Below, in pieces: positions 8,757 to 16,639 of a DNA stretch of 24,514 nt. The translations under genes and the position numbers were made by a program. Where the stretch lies: positions 1 to 24,514 of the forward strand of contig CAZITB010000030.1 in NCBI GenBank assembly GCA_964542055.1. The letters run 5' to 3'. The notes beneath the pieces were generated by a model. The model did not search any database and was not told where the DNA came from. It saw nothing but the letters and a program-made list of their open reading frames with translations. The stretch's first letter is position 1. Each line of letters starts with the position of its first letter. Source of the stretch: CAZITB01 sp964542055. Its GTDB lineage: Bacteria; Planctomycetota; Phycisphaerae; Sedimentisphaerales; CAMDDF01.

Positions 8757-8771
8757 TTAAGAATATCTTAA
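8757..8771. promoter_or_regulatory. Perfect 15-bp palindrome at the transcription start, probable operator
   Basis: TTAAGA-ATA-TCTTAA is perfectly symmetric and begins 8 bases after the -10 hexamer, so it covers the expected +1. This is the usual place for an autoregulatory repressor site. Binding by the adjacent ROK protein is inferred. Confidence 0.5.
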
Positions 8772-8812
8772 TAGACATAACTAATTAACCACAATATTAT
8801 TCTTGTTTGCAA

Positions 8813-10036
8813 ATGATTACTGACCCAAAAAAACAGATTAAGATAGAAACAGCAACTTTAAATTATATTTTTCGCAAGGGAAGTTCTACTCAGGATGAGT
8901 TAATAAACTACCTTGGGGCTAGTCAGCCAAGTGTTTCGAGAGTGCTTCAGAACATGAAAAAAAGAGGTTTATTGGAAGTTGCTTTCGACAAAAATAACAA
9001 TCGCAGAGGCAGAAAACGCCAAATTGCACGTTTGAGTGCCAATGCCGGTTCATGGGTAGGGTGCGAGCTGACAACCGAGGGATATGATATAGTGCTCATT
9101 GGTATGAATTCAACTATAATTGGAAGTTCTAGTGGAAAATGGCAAACGAAAAACCCAGCAGAGATCACAAGTCAGCTTGCTTCTGAAATCCAAAGAGTCC
9201 ACGGCAGCTCATTAAAGCAAAATCCTAGTGTAAAAGGAATTGGCATTCTGATAAGAGGTAAAATAAAAGGTAATAAAGTACAAGTTTCCAACACTTTTCC
9301 AGAAATAGTAAATTATCCGATAAAGAGCGAATTAAGTAAGAGACTAAACGGAACTCCAGTCCACATTGCACCAATGGGGATCTGCCATATGTACGCTGAA
9401 ATAAGGGAGTCTTTCGAGGATTTTAATAACTCAGATTACCCTATAGTTCTGATTTATTGGTGGAAGGGTATAATCCTCTGTGTTATGAACAACCACAATA
9501 TCTTGCTACAAGGGACAAGCCCTGCAAATTACCCTCTGGTAGAATATCAGCTTCCCCCAGGATTGGATTTTAGCCACATTGTCGTTGATAAAGATGCTAA
9601 TGAATGTATTTGCGGAAGAAAAGGCTGTGTTGAAGCAATCGTAAATAGTGAGCAAATGGCTACAGAGCTTAGAAAACTCCTCAATATCAATGATGATAAA
9701 TTATTAGATTCAGAATTAATACAAAAAGGAGCTGCTCTCGCTGAATCCGGCCAGAAAACTTTCAGTGATTTCTTTGAGAACAAAATAAGTGCGATTCTCA
9801 AACCTGCCAACACCATTTTTCAACTTATGCCGACACACAAAATTATACTTGGTGGTTGGATATTTAACGAAAACCCATGGATTTTCCAGAAATTTATTGA
9901 ATTAACCAAAAATTCACTACCTATGGATCTTGCTAAATCTATATTATTTGAAAAAAGTAAAATTGAAAACGATGCCGCCGCACTCGGAGCCGCCGAACTT
10001 GTTTTTCACACTACTATAAATCAATACGTTTCTTAA
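8813..10036 (+). CDS. ROK-family transcriptional repressor (NagC/XylR/Mlc type)
   Basis: Cytoplasmic DNA-binding regulator of 407 residues. Residues 1-75 are a winged helix-turn-helix (STQDELINYLGASQPSVSRVLQNM is the helix-turn-helix, followed by an RRGRKR wing). The rest is the ROK sugar-kinase fold. The ROK zinc motif is intact: C265-I-C267-G-R-K-G-C272, with a histidine in FSHIVV shortly before. The kinase function looks lost. The N-lobe GxDxGGT phosphate loop is replaced by VGCELTTEGYDIVL, and the E-x-G-H catalytic segment reads LDFSH. The protein should therefore sense a sugar or sugar phosphate without phosphorylating it. The start may be ATG 8813 or TTG 8807; no Shine-Dalgarno is evident for either. 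It is followed after 53 bases by a GH42-like gene and lies divergent to an exported glycosidase, so control of this glycan locus and of itself is likely. Confidence 0.88.
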   Translation: MITDPKKQIKIETATLNYIFRKGSSTQDELINYLGASQPSVSRVLQNMKKRGLLEVAFDKNNNRRGRKRQIARLSANAGSWVGCELTTEGYDIVLIGMNSTIIGSSSGKWQTKNPAEITSQLASEIQRVHGSSLKQNPSVKGIGILIRGKIKGNKVQVSNTFPEIVNYPIKSELSKRLNGTPVHIAPMGICHMYAEIRESFEDFNNSDYPIVLIYWWKGIILCVMNNHNILLQGTSPANYPLVEYQLPPGLDFSHIVVDKDANECICGRKGCVEAIVNSEQMATELRKLLNINDDKLLDSELIQKGAALAESGQKTFSDFFENKISAILKPANTIFQLMPTHKIILGGWIFNENPWIFQKFIELTKNSLPMDLAKSILFEKSKIENDAAALGAAELVFHTTINQYVS

Positions 10037-10089
10037 AAAACTCCCAATCCCATTATCTAGTCTACAATGTAAAATAAAGGTTTTTATTT

Positions 10090-12189
10090 ATGAGTATTCT
10101 TTCCACGCAATATTACCGACCGCCGTTCCCCGAAAACAAATACTGGGCAGATGATTTCAAACTTATCAAAGACAGCGGCTTTGACTGTGTACAGTTCTGG
10201 GCGATATGGTCGTGGATAGAACCGGAACCGGGAAAATTTGTATTCGATGACTATGAGCAGCTTTTTGAACTGGCGGACAAAACCGGTTTAAAAGTTATAA
10301 TCAGCACTATTGCAGAACTGCATCCATTCTGGATACACAGGGTTGTTCCAGATTCTTACATGGTTACTCAAAAAGGCCATAAGGTGATGTCATCACTGCG
10401 TACTGAAAGTAATACCGGACTTACTCCGGGAGGTTGTTTTGACAATTCAAGAGTACTTGAACGTATGAAATTGTTTCTCGAATCCACAGTTGAAAGATTT
10501 ATGAATATGCCAAATCTTTATGCCTGGGACTGCTGGAATGAACTAAGATGGCACAGGTTGGCCGATGATTATGTTTGTTTCTGTGATCATACAATAAATA
10601 ATTACAGGTCATGGCTGAAAAAAAAGTATGGTTCTTTGAAGCAATTGAACGAAATGTGGAAGAGACGTTATTGTAGCTGGGAAGATGTATTTCCTTCGAA
10701 ACTCCCATTGAGACCTTACACTGATCATATAGAATTTTGTAGATTTCTCTCTCAAAGAGCAGAAGAACATATGAAATTCCGATCAGATACCATACGAGAG
10801 GTTGACGACAGTCATATCATTTCAGCGCATTCAGCCAAGCCATGTATTCGTCCAGGCCTACCCGAGTCTGAACAGCCATTGTCACGAGGCAATGACTGGT
10901 CTCTTAGCAAGCACCTTGATACATACGGAACTTCATGTTTTCCCTTTGGCGATGATGAACAAATAGGAATAAACGACCAGCATTTTCTTTTTACTATGAA
11001 AGCAGGATACTCCTCAGCGGGCACAAAGCCTTTCTGGTTAAGTGAGTTTCAGGGAGGAGCTGTTCGTTTTGGAACTATAATCATGCCCGCGGTTCAGGCA
11101 GATAAACAGCAAAGATATATTTGGATTGCATTGGGTACAGGAGTAAAATTAATAAACATTTGGACATGGCGAGATGAGATTTTTGGATTAGAATCAGAAG
11201 GCTATGGATTGGCTGGTAACGACGGTCAAGCCTCAAACAGAATCAAAGCATTCAAAGATACAAGTGAAATATTAAAACAAAACCAAGCTCTTTTTTCATC
11301 ATGCAAGCCAGCCCAGGCAGAGGTAGGGGTAATTTTTAACCCAGATAACTATTTTTTAAACTGGGCATGTGAAGAGAATATTGATAAAACATCGAAAAAT
11401 ATCCAGGGATACGCATGTGCTCTTGAAAAAATGTGTATTAACTATTCTGTAATTGAGTCAAATAATTACAAGAATTTTAATGATTACAAAGTTCTTATAC
11501 TCGTTTCATCCCTTATTATCGGAGAAGAACTCAGAGATATGATAATTGATTTTGTTGAGGCAGGTGGAACCCTGATAATGGAATCGGAAACCGACTCTTT
11601 CAATGATGAGGGATTTTATCATTATCCACAACAAAGACCTTTGCTCAAGGCCTTTGAACTTAAAGAAATCGGCAAGAGAAATCACAATATTTCTTATGTT
11701 AAAGTAACAATAGGCACAAATAGCTTCGATATTAATTTGCCCAAATGGATCAATCCAGTTGATTCAGTTACAGGCGAGTTAAAAGATTTCTCAGAAGCAA
11801 GCATCTTTGTACAAAAAAAATGTAAAAAAGGACAAGTCATTATCCTGCCAGGTTCTATTGGCTATTTGTACGATAATAAGAATTACATTGACTTCGAGAA
11901 AATGATATACAGTCTGTGTGAACACGCGAAAGTAAAACCTATAATCGAAACAAACAATATAAATATCGATTTATTTGCCAGAATTTGCGACTGTGAAGAT
12001 GGCAAACTGCTTTTTATTAGTTCGCCGGACTACAAAAAGAAGATCAATGTTCGCATACCTACACTAGGGCATCGTTATATTGAAGATTTGTTTAATAAAA
12101 GTACAAAAGATTTGGGTAACAAAAAAGATTTTTCAATCACATTGGACTTTTCAAAACAAAGCTATACTGTTTTAAAACTCTCAAGTTAA
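10090..12189 (+). CDS. GH42-type beta-galactosidase-like enzyme
   Basis: Predicted cytoplasmic glycoside hydrolase of 699 residues with no signal peptide. Domain A, residues 1 to about 390, is a TIM barrel with GH42 landmarks: FDCVQFWAIWSWIEPEPGKFVFDDY near the N-terminus, the acid/base glutamate in WNE (E151), and the nucleophile glutamate in WLSEFQGG (E319). Residues about 410-610 form the Rossmann-like beta-galactosidase trimerisation domain (YKVLILVSSLII, FVEAGGTLIMES). A short beta-sandwich closes the protein. Length matches the family (650-700). GH42 enzymes mostly hydrolyse terminal beta-galactosides of oligosaccharides, although alpha-arabinopyranosidase activity also occurs. ATG 10090 has an AAAGG 9 bases upstream. 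It forms an operon with the ROK regulator. The exact linkage cut cannot be inferred. Confidence 0.85.
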   Translation: MSILSTQYYRPPFPENKYWADDFKLIKDSGFDCVQFWAIWSWIEPEPGKFVFDDYEQLFELADKTGLKVIISTIAELHPFWIHRVVPDSYMVTQKGHKVMSSLRTESNTGLTPGGCFDNSRVLERMKLFLESTVERFMNMPNLYAWDCWNELRWHRLADDYVCFCDHTINNYRSWLKKKYGSLKQLNEMWKRRYCSWEDVFPSKLPLRPYTDHIEFCRFLSQRAEEHMKFRSDTIREVDDSHIISAHSAKPCIRPGLPESEQPLSRGNDWSLSKHLDTYGTSCFPFGDDEQIGINDQHFLFTMKAGYSSAGTKPFWLSEFQGGAVRFGTIIMPAVQADKQQRYIWIALGTGVKLINIWTWRDEIFGLESEGYGLAGNDGQASNRIKAFKDTSEILKQNQALFSSCKPAQAEVGVIFNPDNYFLNWACEENIDKTSKNIQGYACALEKMCINYSVIESNNYKNFNDYKVLILVSSLIIGEELRDMIIDFVEAGGTLIMESETDSFNDEGFYHYPQQRPLLKAFELKEIGKRNHNISYVKVTIGTNSFDINLPKWINPVDSVTGELKDFSEASIFVQKKCKKGQVIILPGSIGYLYDNKNYIDFEKMIYSLCEHAKVKPIIETNNINIDLFARICDCEDGKLLFISSPDYKKKINVRIPTLGHRYIEDLFNKSTKDLGNKKDFSITLDFSKQSYTVLKLSS

Positions 12190-12193
12190 ACGC

Positions 12194-12246
12194 ATGAAGG
12201 GATGTTTGACAGCTATAGCCGTCTCGAAGACGGCCACTTCTCTTCA
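12194..12246. terminator. Hairpin between convergent genes
   Basis: A perfect 7-bp GC-rich stem (GCCGTCT 12218-12224, AGACGGC 12228-12234, loop CGA) sits between the convergent GH42 and prepilin genes. Outer ATGAAG/CTTCAT repeats flank it. There is no T run after it on either strand, so it is a possible bidirectional terminator rather than a canonical one. Confidence 0.5.
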
Positions 12247-12262
12247 TAAAACCCCTCTAAAA

Positions 12263-13084
12263 CTATTTTAACCATTCTGGCCAATCATAATTATCGAGAG
12301 TCTTATTGTTCTTTGTATCAAATTCCCTATACCATTTAAGTGCCCAAAGTTCTTTCAATTTGGTTTTACCCACCGAGCCATCAAGAAATACAAAATTAAC
12401 CGAATCGCCTGTATGTCTTGGTATCAAAAAACGATTCATCATATTACTCCATGTTAGTGATTTCTGTTCCCGACGAGGTTCATCAGTTTCAGTGGGGTGT
12501 CCAAGTGCCCAGATACAGTCGCCAAAGAGGGGTACTTTACTGGCTATGTGTGCTGGAACTAAATCACTCTTCCAATACCAACTGCTAGGCCTCCAGCCAA
12601 CATTCTCTTCCGCATTTCTCACCCAACCATTCATACCGTAACTTCCACTATATTGGGTGTCTGTTTCTATATCGTTCACAAACCACTTGTGAGTAGTTGT
12701 GCCGCTATACGATAAAGCATCTGATGATCCTAGTGCATTTGCAGCTTTTCCTTCTTTTGTTGCATTTGGACATTCAAAAATTTTATCATTCTGAAAATAT
12801 GGTTTTAACATATAAATCCAGTAAAGCTGCCCATACCAGTCACCAGATTCTACACCTGGCGTAAATCTATTTTCATTATCAGCTAAGAACATCTTAAAGC
12901 ATAGGTTCCATTGCTTCAAATTAGACTGACATACAACATTCTTTGCGAGTTCCCTTGCTCTCGAAAGAGAAGGCATTAGTATACTTAATAATAAAGCGAT
13001 AATTGAAATTACCACGAGCAACTCTACAAGTGTAAATGCTTTAGATACTTTTTTTCTTAACAGCTTAACAGTTCGAGATTTCAT
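12263..13084 (-). CDS. Prepilin-type N-terminal cleavage/methylation protein (type II secretion pseudopilin-like)
   Basis: Protein of 273 residues with a class III (prepilin) signal: positively charged leader KLLRKKVSKA, then F-T-L-V-E followed by LLVVISIIALLLSILMP. Cleavage by prepilin peptidase is expected after the alanine, leaving an N-methylated Phe and Glu at +5. The C-terminal part has H-x10-DG (HTGDSVNFVFLDGS), close to the H-X9-DG signature of large planctomycete pseudopilin families. ATG 13084 is preferred over ATG 13099 because a GAGGTG Shine-Dalgarno lies between them, 7 bases before the second ATG. It has its own consensus promoter and no secretion-system neighbours. Such orphan proteins occur in many copies in planctomycetes; a surface fibre or glycan-handling role is conjecture. 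Confidence 0.85.
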   Translation of the reverse strand: MKSRTVKLLRKKVSKAFTLVELLVVISIIALLLSILMPSLSRARELAKNVVCQSNLKQWNLCFKMFLADNENRFTPGVESGDWYGQLYWIYMLKPYFQNDKIFECPNATKEGKAANALGSSDALSYSGTTTHKWFVNDIETDTQYSGSYGMNGWVRNAEENVGWRPSSWYWKSDLVPAHIASKVPLFGDCIWALGHPTETDEPRREQKSLTWSNMMNRFLIPRHTGDSVNFVFLDGSVGKTKLKELWALKWYREFDTKNNKTLDNYDWPEWLK

Positions 13085-13135
13085 AATACAACACCTCATA
13101 TTTACAAAATAACAACTTTTATATTCACAACAAAT

Positions 13136-13164
13136 ATATTAACCATAAAAATATTTCATGTCAA
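13136..13164 (-). promoter_or_regulatory. Sigma-70-type promoter of the prepilin-like gene
   Basis: On the minus strand TTGACA (13164-13159), 17 bases, TAATAT (13141-13136). The leader to ATG 13084 is about 45 bases. Confidence 0.7.
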
Positions 13165-13374
13165 TAATTATTTTATGATTCATAGCTTGAAGGGACACAA
13201 AAAATATAGGGTAATGACCAGATCAGGCATACAAAAATGTTGTAACTCTAGTGATGACAAAGATTAACATATACAAGGCAGATCCAGTTAACAAACATCA
13301 AATCCAGGCTTACTTTGGATAAAATTGCATTGAACAGATCTCACTCGGCGTTTAAGTTAAAAGTAAACATATTT

Positions 13375-15699
13375 CTATAATACTTTATTCGTCCACACCG
13401 GGCTTGTCCATGCGAATACGCCCTGGCCTCTTGCGAGGTTGTGGGGGTATCGGCTATTCTGCTCAAACGGCTTAGGGAAGTTCTCTGAAGGGATGGCATC
13501 TACATTCAATGATGGATCGCCAAAGAGCTTAACCTTCATAAAATAAAAATGCTCGCCTTGGCCTGCATTTTTATCCTCAAATTCAAAGCTGAACTTTTCG
13601 CTAGCAGGGCTGTCCCACCAGATGGATTTGCCATCACGGAATACCTCGACATAATCTATTTTCTCATAGGCTTTAATATCGGCTTTTATGATATTTGAAC
13701 TAGCAGCTTTTGTCTGCTGGCCAATAAAGGCGTCATTAACCCTGAAATCAATAAAGATATTAAAGCCCTGGGTAGCGATTATCCTGCGGTTTCTGTAGGC
13801 ATCGAATATCGCTTCGGGAGTCAGCTCTGTAACATAAAGACCAGTTCTTGCACTTGCGAGGCCAGGTATCATCCTGTGGGTATCGCTGGAACCGATAAAG
13901 CCTAGTTTGGCGCCCGCTTTGAGTTTTTCAACTGTGCAGGTAGTCTCTTCAAGACATACCCGCCATGAAGAGCAGGCCTCAATGTTCCATTCGACATCCT
14001 GGTCTATAAGCTCATAGCTGCAGTGGTGAGGATAGGCCATACCGTTTGTTTTCTTTAACTCTGCTATCATCTTAGCATCTGTATTGGAATCAGGGTCTAT
14101 CCTTCGCAGTAGTTTGCCGCCCTTTCGCGGGTAAATTACACATCTATGATTAAAGTCAGGGCTTAGATCAGTCCTGTGATATGTGAACTCATAGCCCGGC
14201 AGCCAGGCGAATTTGCTTTTTTTGGTAAAGTGTGCTGACATCTCGCCGTGCATCAGCCATTCTGCCTGGGTAAGGGCCTTGTGGGGATAATAATCATTAT
14301 CTATTACCGTAATAATGTCAATGCCTGCGGTGTCTTTGGCGAAGTTGGCAAGTTCATCTGGCTCGCCTTCGGCATCTGCACTAAAGTTGCTATGGCAGTG
14401 GGTATCTGCCCAGACAAGTTTGTATTTGTTATCATCGAGCTTAACCGTATCTTTGGGCTTTTGCTGTGGTTTTAATGTGGTATATTTCCAGCGATCAAAC
14501 TTGTCAGCAGGAATATTAAGCTCTTTGCTCTGAGCGATATCTACATACTCACTCCTGACAACATCCATATCCTTTGTCTCGAAGAAGTAATATGATACTG
14601 GCAGTTTACTGCTTAGTATCGTATTTGCTATATGATAGCTGTAGCCGCTGCTTGAATATAGAGCAGGCTTTGACCAGCTGTCTGTTGCTTCCATCTTTCT
14701 GCCGATGAGATGGCCATATACATCTGAGCCTTTAGTCTCTTTCCTCATCTCCCAGAACAGATAAAGGTTTTGGTCCTGGTCAAGGGTAAATTGAGGATTT
14801 CTTCTAAGACCGACATGGCCCTTGTAAATCTCGCCTGCAAGCAGGCCTTCTCTGAGATCGCCGATGTTGTATCTATTTTGTGTATTTGCATCATCTGTCA
14901 AATCCGTCAGCTTGCCATCTTTATATACCCCGCCTCTGATATATGGGTGATAGTCGATAATACCAAGTTTATCTATCACGGCCTCAAGGACTACCCAGCA
15001 GATATAAACGGTATCTTTCGCTGCTATTACTCTCGGCGTCATCCATCGCTGGCCTTTCCGGCCAAGAGCTTCAACTATATTCCATTTGTCGCTCTTTAAC
15101 TCGGCAAAGACAACTTCATATTTATTGTCTTTATACTGATCCCAGACTATATAGATGCCGTTTTCATTTGAGCTAAGCTTTGGCCTGAAACGGTCAATGC
15201 CGGGATTCTTGAAAGGTGTATCAACTTCCCAGCTGTCGCCCTTTTTAACTGCTGCATAAATATCAAGATTGCTATCTTTTAACGATGTAAATGCAATATA
15301 AGGCCTGTCTTCATAAAAAGCCATTACAGGAGGATGGCACATATCAGCTGAACTGTAAACGGTTTCGATATTATCAATGCTGTTTTGGGCTGTATCGACT
15401 GTAGCAAATTTTATCTGCCAGCTATCCTCAGCATATTCGTTCCAGACTGTATAAAGACCATCTTTATCCTCACAAAGTGATGGATGATGGATTATGCCAT
15501 CAGGGCCGTTGATAAAGCTTTTTTCGCCGTTTTCATCAGTTACGCAAATAAGCACGGATGTCGTTTTGCCCTTACCCATCTGCATAGCTGAATATATCTT
15601 GTCATTATAACTTACCGTAGATATGTGCCTGCCAAAATGCAGGGTGTTCATATCAGGGTTACGGAATATGTCATCTTTTTTCTGGGGGTCCATTGCCAT
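13375..15699 (-). CDS. Beta-propeller plus DUF3604 (PHP-superfamily) protein
   Basis: Predicted cytoplasmic protein of 774 residues with no signal peptide. Residues about 25-390 are repeated four-stranded units with sialidase-like blades (recurring I.VWDQY, LYLFWEM, LYTVWNEY). From about 425 it matches the DUF3604 type of PHP metal-dependent phosphoesterase: WADTHCHSNFSAD near 430, the VIDND segment, FAWLPGYEFTYH, YPHHCSYE, GSSDTHRMIPG near 600, and ATQGFNIFIDFRVN. The usual PHP TDH motif reads IDND, as DUF3604 proteins often do. The His/Asp residues could bind two or three metals; the substrate is unknown. Its ATG lies 4 bases after the NagB-like stop (TAA 15706-15704), and the Shine-Dalgarno AAAGGA is inside that gene's last codons, so translation is coupled. 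A nag-linked function is inferred. Confidence 0.75.
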   Translation of the reverse strand: MAMDPQKKDDIFRNPDMNTLHFGRHISTVSYNDKIYSAMQMGKGKTTSVLICVTDENGEKSFINGPDGIIHHPSLCEDKDGLYTVWNEYAEDSWQIKFATVDTAQNSIDNIETVYSSADMCHPPVMAFYEDRPYIAFTSLKDSNLDIYAAVKKGDSWEVDTPFKNPGIDRFRPKLSSNENGIYIVWDQYKDNKYEVVFAELKSDKWNIVEALGRKGQRWMTPRVIAAKDTVYICWVVLEAVIDKLGIIDYHPYIRGGVYKDGKLTDLTDDANTQNRYNIGDLREGLLAGEIYKGHVGLRRNPQFTLDQDQNLYLFWEMRKETKGSDVYGHLIGRKMEATDSWSKPALYSSSGYSYHIANTILSSKLPVSYYFFETKDMDVVRSEYVDIAQSKELNIPADKFDRWKYTTLKPQQKPKDTVKLDDNKYKLVWADTHCHSNFSADAEGEPDELANFAKDTAGIDIITVIDNDYYPHKALTQAEWLMHGEMSAHFTKKSKFAWLPGYEFTYHRTDLSPDFNHRCVIYPRKGGKLLRRIDPDSNTDAKMIAELKKTNGMAYPHHCSYELIDQDVEWNIEACSSWRVCLEETTCTVEKLKAGAKLGFIGSSDTHRMIPGLASARTGLYVTELTPEAIFDAYRNRRIIATQGFNIFIDFRVNDAFIGQQTKAASSNIIKADIKAYEKIDYVEVFRDGKSIWWDSPASEKFSFEFEDKNAGQGEHFYFMKVKLFGDPSLNVDAIPSENFPKPFEQNSRYPHNLARGQGVFAWTSPVWTNKVL

Positions 15700-15703
15700 T
15701 GTA

Positions 15704-16639
15704 TTAATATCCTTTATACCACTTTAGTTCTATGTCTGCTGCTACTGATTCTGATATGTAAAAATCCGTCGGCAGTGTCTGCAATATCGATGCGGGCACC
15801 TTTGGTGTTACAGGCCCGTGGGCGACCAGTCTGGTCATAAATCTCTGCCAGCTTACACCGCTTCCGCCTATAACAATAGCTGACCTGTCCATACGATACT
15901 TAGATGCTATCACATCGGCAGGGCCTATCGTAGCTGCCTTGGGAGGTACAAAGGCAGTATCGCCGCAGGAACCGAAACTTGCGTGAAGTGAGTTTTGAAG
16001 CACGGTATATGGGTGCAGGGTAACTATGCTTGTGCCGATCTGCTTCCAATCGTCCAAGGGAACATCGAACGGAGGCACATCAGGGTCAATGAACGCAATA
16101 TGACCCGTCCAGCCGCTGCCGCTGTAGCAGGCATCAGCACCGCCGAATTCATCGATTGTCCATTTGGTAAGCCAGCTTACATTCTCTGTTGTCGGGCCGA
16201 CTATCTGGTTCTCAGCAGGTCTGAGGTCTTCGTCAAGCTGGCTGTAAAAATACTTCTTCATGGCATACATAAAGCCCTGGGGATAATCCTCTGGCGCGGT
16301 ATTACCATCATGATCGGCCCACTCATCCATATTGATTATCCAGAGGTTTTTACAGTTGACTTTCAGTTTGTTTATCATATGGGCAAGATTAACATAGCCA
16401 GGATTGGGATTGCCGGTTATGATAGCTATTCTCTCGCCTGCCTCTGATGCGTTTTTTATCCTGCAGAGCATATCCGTGAACTGGATAAAAGCGATCTGGT
16501 CATCCCTTACGACCTTTATCTTAAAGTCAGGGTTTGAGTGCTTCTCAATATCTGCTCTTTTAATGTTCCTTACTTTGTCAATAACCGTTTTGTCCTTAAA
16601 TGGCACAAAATCGGCAGGTATAAATTCAAATTTACCCAT
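15704..16639 (-). CDS. Divergent glucosamine-6-phosphate deaminase-like protein (NagB/6-phosphogluconolactonase superfamily)
   Basis: Cytoplasmic protein of 311 residues, longer than classical NagB (about 266). NagB landmarks are in order: the phosphate loop TGNPNPGY (75-82, normally TGSTPLGTY), NMDEW with D105 (E. coli Asp72), and GHIAF with H180 (His143). Two active-site residues differ. The Asp before GH (E. coli Asp141) is T178, and the Glu of NEP (Glu148) is D185. NagB converts glucosamine-6-phosphate to fructose-6-phosphate and ammonia. These changes leave activity uncertain; it may isomerise another amino-sugar phosphate. ATG 16639 overlaps the nagA stop (ATGGGTAA) and has a GGAG 9 bases upstream; the earlier TTG is too close to that site. 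The overlap implies coupled translation with NagA. Confidence 0.78.
   Translation of the reverse strand: MGKFEFIPADFVPFKDKTVIDKVRNIKRADIEKHSNPDFKIKVVRDDQIAFIQFTDMLCRIKNASEAGERIAIITGNPNPGYVNLAHMINKLKVNCKNLWIINMDEWADHDGNTAPEDYPQGFMYAMKKYFYSQLDEDLRPAENQIVGPTTENVSWLTKWTIDEFGGADACYSGSGWTGHIAFIDPDVPPFDVPLDDWKQIGTSIVTLHPYTVLQNSLHASFGSCGDTAFVPPKAATIGPADVIASKYRMDRSAIVIGGSGVSWQRFMTRLVAHGPVTPKVPASILQTLPTDFYISESVAADIELKWYKGY

Larger units (their letters stand above)
8249..8812. other. Divergent promoter region between exported glycosidase and ROK regulator
   Basis: The 564-base gap separates divergent genes. It contains the minus-strand promoter at 8547-8575, the plus-strand promoter at 8722-8749 and the palindromes described separately. 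The 290 or so bases transcribed ahead of the minus-strand gene include a less AT-rich block (about 8253-8470). A 71-codon reading frame there lacks a Shine-Dalgarno sequence and a recognisable product, so I do not call it. No known riboswitch fold was recognised. A small inverted repeat, CAAAT-N7-ATTTG (8513-8529), lies just inside the minus-strand transcript. Confidence 0.6.

Noticed and set aside
14770..15099. 109-codon plus-strand frame within the propeller-DUF3604 gene
   Set aside because: It is antisense to propeller blades, with no ribosome-binding site or known motif.
15995..16447. 150-codon plus-strand frame opposite the NagB-like gene
   Set aside because: It lies wholly antisense to a gene with clear family motifs and shows no domain of its own; it is a shadow frame.
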